In this document: in pieces, positions 6,163-10,614 of the stretch | How positions within the stretch are numbered: position 1 is the first letter of the stretch | How the letters are laid out: the number at the start of each line of letters is the position of its first letter | DNA from: Anaerolineae bacterium | Lineage (GTDB): Bacteria > Chloroflexota > Anaerolineae > B4-G1 > SLSP01 | Assembly: GCA_016927095.1 (NCBI GenBank) | Contig: JAFGNI010000215.1 | Coordinates: 1-10,614 of the forward strand | Length of the DNA: 10,614 nt | Direction of reading: 5' to 3' | Translations under genes and position numbers: made by a program | The notes under the pieces: generated by a model | Database searches by the model: none | What the model was told of the DNA's origin: nothing | The model's input: only the letters and a program-made list of their open reading frames with translations

Positions 6163-7197
6163 CTAGACCCCCATCTCGCCACAGAGATAGGGGTCGAACA
6201 TCTCCCTCTGGAAGGCGAGGTCGAGATAGGATGTGACTTTGCGGAAGGTGTCCGCGTTCTTGACGGCGTGGTCGCCTGTCTGGTAGGCCACCCAAGCCAT
6301 GGCGGACCAGGAGATGCCTCGCAGATAGTTGAACGGATCCCTAAGGCGCACCCGCTGATCGATCGTGTCGCGAAGGTGTGGGTCTGGTATCGTGGCCTTG
6401 TAGGTATCGATGAACCGCTGTTTCGCCTCAGGCGACATCCGGTAGTCGGTTTTCCAAAGCGTCGTCATCGGTGCGCAGAAATGCGATAGGTCTTGGGAAG
6501 GGTCACCGTACAGGGGTTTCTCCCAATCGACCAGATAGAGCTTGCTCTCTTGACGGTTGGCGATGAAGTTGCCGGAGTTCACCTCGGTGTTGATGATACA
6601 GGGCCAGGGATCCTCGACAAAGTACTGTTCACGAGCTCGTGCCTCTTTCGCCCAGGCGAGGACCTCTGCTAAGTAGTCGCAAAGGGCCGGGTCGGCCAGA
6701 TCGGCGTTGAGATAGACCGGCAGCAGCCGTGCGCACTCCTCGTAGGTCATGGTGAGGGGCCGCTCTTCGGCGATCAGCCCGCAGGACTCAGGGATCTCCA
6801 GGCGATGGATTCGGGCGAAGAGGCGCGCGGCATCCTCAAGATCCCGATCGTAGTCGAGCCGTCCACCGCGGAGATAGGACATCGCCAATGCGCCATATGG
6901 GAGGCCCTGGCGGCTATCGTCCACCGCATAGGGGTGGGGTGCGACGCCACTTGGAATCAGCAGACACAGGGCCTGGTACTCGTAGACGATCTGGTCCTCG
7001 CGCTGAATCTGCGAGCCGGTGTTGACCCGCAGGACCCACGTGCGCGCTCCCTGGCTCACCGTGTAGTTGAGGTTGTACTCGCCTTGAGCAAGGGGGGCGA
7101 CGTTGAAGTGCTTCGTGGGATCCCACGCAGGGATGCCCTTGAGCATCCCGTTGCGCAAATAGGTGTAGACGTCAGGGAGGAGGGTATCCAGATCCAC
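6163..7197 (-). CDS. APH/choline-kinase-like phosphotransferase with atypical catalytic loop
   Basis: Soluble protein of 344 residues with the protein-kinase-like APH fold (PF01636). The nucleotide-binding part includes PLAQGEYNLNYTV (35-47) as the glycine-rich-loop region and WVLRVN (54-59), where an Arg stands at the usual Lys region; YEYQAL (72-77) would hold the alpha-C Glu. The catalytic loop, normally HGDLHPGN, reads NTEVNSGN (203-210), so His is replaced by Asn and the catalytic Asp by Glu. The metal-binding loop LVDWEKPLYGDPSQDLSHF (222-240) is intact and choline/ethanolamine-kinase-like. It may phosphorylate a small hydroxyl substrate by a variant mechanism or may not be an active kinase. 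The GTG start is set by a strong AAGGAG about 10 nt upstream. It lies 110 bp after the permease and 55 bp before the DUF2064 transferase, suggesting work with the latter. The substrate is unknown. Confidence 0.82.
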   Translation of the reverse strand: MDLDTLLPDVYTYLRNGMLKGIPAWDPTKHFNVAPLAQGEYNLNYTVSQGARTWVLRVNTGSQIQREDQIVYEYQALCLLIPSGVAPHPYAVDDSRQGLPYGALAMSYLRGGRLDYDRDLEDAARLFARIHRLEIPESCGLIAEERPLTMTYEECARLLPVYLNADLADPALCDYLAEVLAWAKEARAREQYFVEDPWPCIINTEVNSGNFIANRQESKLYLVDWEKPLYGDPSQDLSHFCAPMTTLWKTDYRMSPEAKQRFIDTYKATIPDPHLRDTIDQRVRLRDPFNYLRGISWSAMAWVAYQTGDHAVKNADTFRKVTSYLDLAFQREMFDPYLCGEMGV

Positions 7198-7221
7198 GGC
7201 GACCTTCTCCTTTCAGCGTTG

Positions 7222-7260
7222 GGTGACAAACGGCCCGGTGACGATGCCGGTCACGGTGAC
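7222..7260. repeat. Cluster of GGTGAC repeats in the intergenic region
   Basis: GGTGAC occurs three times in direct orientation (7222-7227, 7237-7242, 7255-7260). The last copy is part of the exact palindrome GTCACGGTGAC (7250-7260). The cluster lies in the 110-bp gap between the permease stop and the phosphotransferase GTG start, about 25-60 nt before that start. Such spacing could be an operator, but I see no obvious promoter hexamers around it. It may be chance in GC-rich DNA. Confidence 0.3.
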
Positions 7261-7307
7261 GGCTCGTAGCCCGTAGTTAAGTTGGGCCGCCCTGGCTCAG
7301 CCGAGCG

Positions 7308-9083
7308 CTATGGGTACAGCGGCCACAAAACCGGGATGAGCGCGATACTGATGCCGTAGATGATGAGGGTCAACAAGGAACCGACCTTGGTGAAGTCCAG
7401 GAACTTGTAGTGGCCCGGGCCATAGACGATGAGACAGGCCGGCTCCAGGGGGGTGATGAAAGAGCAGCTCGCGCTGACAGCGATCATGATAGCGAAGGTA
7501 CGGGGATTAAGGCCGAGTTGGGTGGCGGTCTCGATAGCGATGGGGAGAACCAGCACCGCGGCAGCTTGATTGGACATGGGTTGGGTCAGTGCCATCGTGG
7601 TGGCAAAGAACAGCGACAGTAGCATCATTGGGCTGCTAGCATCCAGGAGCTGCACAACCTGGTGCGCCAGATAGCTGGCTGTGCCCGTCGTATGCATCGC
7701 CGTCCCCAGGGCGAGCATGCACCCGATCACGATGACTGCCTGCCACTCGACCTGCTGGTAGGCCTCATCTGGCGTGATGCACCGCGTCAAAAAGACGATC
7801 AGCGTGCCGGCTGTGACGGCTACGGGGAGCGTGACGAGTTCGAGGGCTGTGACCAACAGGACGAGAACGAAGACGGCGACACTGATGGGCGCCCTTTTCC
7901 GGTTGAGCCGGGTGTGGTGGACCGTTCCGATGATGTGGAAGTAGTCAGGATTGAGCGCGGCGATATTGCTTCGCGGCCCTTGCACGAGGAGCTGGTCACC
8001 GGATCGCAGCCGAACGCGGCTCAGCTTGCTGAACATGTCCTTCCCGCGACGGTTGATGCCCAACACCTGCAGTTCATAGCGTTGGCGGAACTGCAATGTC
8101 TTGAGCGTCCGGCCGGTTAGGGGAGAGCGTGGCAGCAGCACGATCTCGGCGAGTTGCGTATCGCTGTCTTGAAGCCGCGGATCGGAGAGTTTTACCTCGG
8201 CCTTGAAGGCCAGCCCGCTCGTGTCTTTGATCTGCAAGACATCGCTGCGCTCTCCCTTGACGAGCAGCTCATCGCCTTCCTGGAGCCGAAGGTCGGGCTT
8301 GGGGACAAGATAGCGGTCCTTGTTGCGCACGATGCGGACGATGGTCAGGTCCAGGTCGCGTCCCAAGCCAGCCTCTGAAAGCGTCTTGCCGACCAAGCTT
8401 GATTTGGGGAGCACGACCGCTTCCGCCAGATAGGGCTGGATGCCGAATGCTTCTTCGTCGGCCTCTGCCTCGCGGATGGGGATCAGCCGGTTCCCGATCA
8501 AGAGCATATAGGCTAGCCCAGCAACCAGGATCGGAAGCCCTACCTGCGCCAGCTCGATAATGCCGATGGGCGCCAGTCCGTAGTCCACCATCAGGCCGCT
8601 CACGAGGACGTTCGTTGACGAGGCCACGAGGGTGATGGAACTGGCCAAGATGGCAGAGAAAGCAACGGGCATCAGCAAGCGCGATCGCGGGGTCTTGGTC
8701 CGGCGGCTCAGGTCAAGGATGATGGGGAGGAAGAGGGCGGTCGTGGCTGTATTGCTGATGAAGCCACTCAAGGCGGCGACAATAGCCATGATTACCGGCA
8801 GCATCTTCTTCGGCTGATCCCCTACAGCCTGGAGGAGCCGGCGTCCGGCGTATTGGATTACCCCAGTTCGTCGCATCGCTGCTGTCAGGACCAATAATCC
8901 AAAGATCATCACGACCGTGTCACTGCCAAACCCATCAAAGGTCTGATCCAGGGGCAACAGCCCTGTCAGGTTGAGCGTGAGCAAGATGCCGAGCGCAATG
9001 ATGTCTGGCCTGAACTGCTCCAACGAGAAGAGCACGACGGCAATCAGGATGATGATCAGCAACAACCCAATCTCGAATGTCAT
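7308..9083 (-). CDS. SLC13/DASS-family permease with two RCK_C domains
   Basis: Inner-membrane anion transporter of 591 residues. Two membrane halves flank a soluble insert. The first half (about 1-202) holds the SNT motif SNTATTALFLP (110-120) followed by ASSTNVL (154-160). The insert carries two TrkA-C/RCK_C domains, about 216-290 (VVLPKSSLVGKTLSEAGL ... LQEGDELLVKG) and 308-378 (EIVLLPRSPLTGRTL ... LRSGDQLLVQG), which bind small ligands in related proteins. The second half (about 398-591) has SNQAAAVLVLP (504-514) where SNxAT is usual, and TPLEPACLIVYGPG (544-557), where many relatives read TPPNLLVYG. Substrates in the family are sulfate and di- or tricarboxylates; this architecture is often called a sulfate or sodium symporter, but I cannot assign one. 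The ATG, with AGGGG at 7-nt spacing, lies 9 nt after the lrgB-like stop, so it is co-transcribed with the lrgA/lrgB-like pair. Confidence 0.92.
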   Translation of the reverse strand: MTFEIGLLLIIILIAVVLFSLEQFRPDIIALGILLTLNLTGLLPLDQTFDGFGSDTVVMIFGLLVLTAAMRRTGVIQYAGRRLLQAVGDQPKKMLPVIMAIVAALSGFISNTATTALFLPIILDLSRRTKTPRSRLLMPVAFSAILASSITLVASSTNVLVSGLMVDYGLAPIGIIELAQVGLPILVAGLAYMLLIGNRLIPIREAEADEEAFGIQPYLAEAVVLPKSSLVGKTLSEAGLGRDLDLTIVRIVRNKDRYLVPKPDLRLQEGDELLVKGERSDVLQIKDTSGLAFKAEVKLSDPRLQDSDTQLAEIVLLPRSPLTGRTLKTLQFRQRYELQVLGINRRGKDMFSKLSRVRLRSGDQLLVQGPRSNIAALNPDYFHIIGTVHHTRLNRKRAPISVAVFVLVLLVTALELVTLPVAVTAGTLIVFLTRCITPDEAYQQVEWQAVIVIGCMLALGTAMHTTGTASYLAHQVVQLLDASSPMMLLSLFFATTMALTQPMSNQAAAVLVLPIAIETATQLGLNPRTFAIMIAVSASCSFITPLEPACLIVYGPGHYKFLDFTKVGSLLTLIIYGISIALIPVLWPLYP

Positions 9084-9092
9084 CGTACGCCC

Positions 9093-9812
9093 CTAGATCC
9101 AGCCCAGCCATCTAGCCAGGATGGGGATGATCAGCGCTGTGAGGATCCCGTTGAGCCCCATACCCAGCCCGGAGAAAGCACCCGTCTCCTCACACATCTC
9201 GAAGGCCCGGGCAGTTCCGATCCCGTGTGACGCTACACCGATGGCGAAGCCGCGCGCGCTGGGCTCCCTGATGCGCAAGATGTCGAGGAGGGGTTGCGCC
9301 AGCGAAGCGCCAATGATGCCGGTCAGAATGACAAGGACGGCGGTCAATGGGGGAATGCCACGGATCTGCTCTGAGACGCCCATCGCGATGGCTGTCGTGA
9401 CCGACTTCGGCGCCAGGGAGCGGAGGGTCGGTTCGGAGGCGCCCAGCAGGCTGCCCAGGCCCACCGCGGCTACGATGGCTGTGAGCGAACCCACCAGCAG
9501 GGCCACCGTGATCGGCCCTAGAAGCCGTCGAAGCTTGCTGACCCGGTCGTAAAGCGGGACGGCAAGGGCCACCGTGGCCGGCCCCAGAAGGAAATGGAGG
9601 AAGCGTGTGGCGTCGAAGTAGAGGTCGTAGGGGGTCTTGGTGATGATAAGGATTGTCCCAACCACCGCGATGGAAATGAGCACCGGGTTGATGCAGGGCG
9701 AATGGACGTGGGCACAGACCCAGCGAGCGCCTTGATGGACGAAGAGCGTCACGGTCAGCCAGAGGACCGGCGAAGCGACCAGCGAAGCCCAGAGCTGTGT
9801 AGGCAGGCTCAT
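9093..9812 (-). CDS. lrgB: LrgB/CidB-family membrane protein
   Basis: Polytopic membrane protein of 239 residues (PF04172). Family motifs: FLLGPATVALAVPLY (74-88), LAPKSVTTAIAM (133-144) and GVASHGIGTARAFE (192-205). These proteins pair with LrgA/CidA. The pair was first described as controlling murein hydrolase export and lysis in staphylococci. Related systems in Bacillus (PftAB) and Streptococcus mutans transport pyruvate, and the plant plastid fusion PLGG1 carries glycolate/glycerate. The ATG is preceded by GGGAG at 6-nt spacing and overlaps the stop of the lrgA-like gene as ATGA, so the two are translationally coupled. The SLC13 permease follows 9 nt after the stop, favouring an organic-acid transport role over a lytic one here (inference). 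Length is normal for the family. Confidence 0.94.
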   Translation of the reverse strand: MSLPTQLWASLVASPVLWLTVTLFVHQGARWVCAHVHSPCINPVLISIAVVGTILIITKTPYDLYFDATRFLHFLLGPATVALAVPLYDRVSKLRRLLGPITVALLVGSLTAIVAAVGLGSLLGASEPTLRSLAPKSVTTAIAMGVSEQIRGIPPLTAVLVILTGIIGASLAQPLLDILRIREPSARGFAIGVASHGIGTARAFEMCEETGAFSGLGMGLNGILTALIIPILARWLGWI

Positions 9813-10258
9813 CTGCTGCTCCCTTCCTCACGGGCAGGCGCTCGGACGCCGCCGGCGAGGGCCTGCATCAGGCCCCCCGTCACAGCCAGGGTCAGGATCG
9901 TACTGCCGATCAGCGCAATTGTAATCGCCAACCACTCCTCTCGGATCAGTGCGAGATAGGCAATGATACCGGTCCCCGCAGGCACAAACAGCAGGGCCAG
10001 GTATCGTAGCAGCCCTTGGGCGGCGGATTCGAGGCCCTGGGGAACCGGCATTGGACCGCGGAGGTTGCCATCTGTGTCTCGATGCCGCCTGTTCTCACGG
10101 CGACTGCCGCCGCTTCGCAGGGACCAATCTCTAGCCAACAGGCCACAGAAGAGCAAAATCATCCCGATGACCGGGCCGGGGATGGGAAGTTGTAGAAGAG
10201 CGGCGAGGAGCTCTCCTATGAGTTGGCAGACTAACAGGACGGCTAGGCCTCCGATCAT
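9809..10258 (-). CDS. lrgA: LrgA/CidA-family holin-like membrane protein
   Basis: Small membrane protein of 149 residues (PF03788), the partner of the LrgB-like protein next to it. Visible are a first hydrophobic segment (about 2-23), the motif LPIPGPVIGMILLF (24-37), then LLRYLALLFVPAGTGIIA (83-100) and a last segment (about 109-134). Residues about 44-78 form a long hydrophilic, Arg-rich loop (RSGGSRRENRRHRDTDGN in its middle) where most relatives have only a short connection, so the protein is longer than the 115-130 usual in the family. The ATG is the only sensible start: an in-frame TAG lies 9 nt upstream. No proper Shine-Dalgarno is visible, only GTGGACC, so initiation may depend on coupling to the short reading frame ending at that TAG. 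The tail is polar (APAREEGSSR). Confidence 0.88.
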   Translation of the reverse strand: MIGGLAVLLVCQLIGELLAALLQLPIPGPVIGMILLFCGLLARDWSLRSGGSRRENRRHRDTDGNLRGPMPVPQGLESAAQGLLRYLALLFVPAGTGIIAYLALIREEWLAITIALIGSTILTLAVTGGLMQALAGGVRAPAREEGSSR

Positions 10259-10267
10259 AGGTCCACG

Positions 10268-10438
10268 CTATGTTCGTTCCCGGATGACGCAGTGATCGGC
10301 GGTGGGAATCTGATACGCAGTCTGCGCCTGGACGCAACCTGTGGAGGTCACGGTCCACCCAAGACGGGGCTCGGCCACATCCAGTCCCATGGGGTCCTTG
10401 AAGTATTCGCGCATGAGTCGGTTTGGAGTGTTCTTCAA
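10268..10438 (-). pseudogene. 5' relic of a GH78 alpha-L-rhamnosidase gene
   Basis: A 56-codon frame reading from TTG at 10438 (GGAAGGAG 11 nt upstream) to TAG at 10268. An ATG lies eight codons in, at 10414. The segment REYFKDPMGLDVAEPRLGWT, then QAQTAYQI, matches the conserved N-terminus of GH78 alpha-L-rhamnosidases (NPLGIDV..PRLSW, then RGQ.QTAYQI), enzymes that remove terminal rhamnose. Similarity ends after YQI, and 14 unrelated codons lead to the stop, so about 95% of a normal GH78 gene (roughly 900 residues) is missing. The start and ribosome site look intact, suggesting a deletion joined the beginning of a rhamnosidase gene to the lrgA upstream region. It may now act as a leader frame for lrgA, whose ATG is 9 nt past the stop. 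Confidence 0.62.
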
Positions 10439-10471
10439 GCTGATGCCGGCTCCTTCCTTTGGGCTTCTCTG

Positions 10472-10614
10472 TCAGTATGGTCCATCCTGCACGTCTTCAG
10501 AGCAAACCTCTGCGACGCGACGTCTGATTTCCATAGAAAGCCCTTCTGGAAGTACCGCAGTGGGCTCGCTTCTCAGGATACCCCCCTTTCCCGGGCTCGC
10601 AAGTTCAGAGCTCA
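10472..10614 (-). other. Open frame running in from the right edge, unrecognised
   Basis: On the minus strand one frame is open from the window edge to a TGA at 10472 (46 codons), ending AVLPEGLSMEIRRRVAEVCS and then EDVQDGPY. The charged, helix-like end could be the C-terminus of an upstream protein. An ATG at 10534 inside it would give only 20 residues. I recognise no family, and 46 open codons are not unlikely by chance in GC-rich DNA. Otherwise the 176 bp right of the rhamnosidase relic show no promoter, RNA gene or repeat that I can support. Confidence 0.22.

Overview
The window is GC-rich bacterial DNA in which every gene I can support lies on the minus strand, so the biological reading direction runs from high to low coordinates. 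No ribosomal or other clean phylogenetic marker is present. A Bacteroidota-like CrtY-type lycopene cyclase, a MalK-type ATPase whose internal wording resembles sequences I associate with Chloroflexota, several GTG starts and GC-hairpin-rich intergenic DNA suggest a free-living, possibly thermophilic or photo-exposed bacterium. Chloroflexota is my tentative guess; it is not proven.

Layout, in transcription order. (1) 10614-10259 is non-functional or leader sequence. It holds a short unrecognised open frame at the edge and a clear 5' relic of a GH78 alpha-L-rhamnosidase gene that stops 9 nt before the next gene. (2) 10258-7308 is a tight three-gene unit: lrgA/cidA-like, lrgB/cidB-like (ATGA overlap), and an SLC13/DASS-type permease with two central RCK_C (TrkA-C) domains (9-nt gap). 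It looks like an organic-acid or anion transport module. (3) 7197-5466 holds a divergent APH/choline-kinase-like phosphotransferase and a TIGR04282-type (DUF2064) sugar-nucleotide transferase. (4) 5462-5198 is a 265-bp non-coding insertion with perfect 15-bp terminal inverted repeats, a 10-bp target-site duplication, a second inner inverted repeat and several GC hairpins. It is a MITE-like element lying against the stop codon of the DUF2064 gene. (5) 5023-3573 holds a TIGR04283-type family 2 glycosyltransferase and a TVP38/TMEM64 (VTT) membrane protein, joined by an ATGA overlap and preceded by a consensus TATAAT. (6) 3485-2280 is a lone CUT1/MalK-type ABC ATPase with no permease or binding protein beside it. 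(7) 2056 to the left edge holds phytoene synthase (crtB) and lycopene beta-cyclase (crtY, cut by the window), abutted stop-to-start behind their own putative promoter.

How the genes may work together: crtB and crtY supply the first committed step and the cyclisation step of carotenoid synthesis; the desaturase crtI is not in view. The DUF2064 and GT2 proteins belong to two families (rSAM/selenodomain-associated transferases 1 and 2) that often occur together and are linked to arsenosugar-type biosynthesis. Here they sit with a kinase-like protein and a VTT membrane protein but with no arsM or arsS visible, so the product is open. The best candidates for something undescribed are this kinase/transferase/membrane cluster, with its altered catalytic loop, and the nested MITE-like element.
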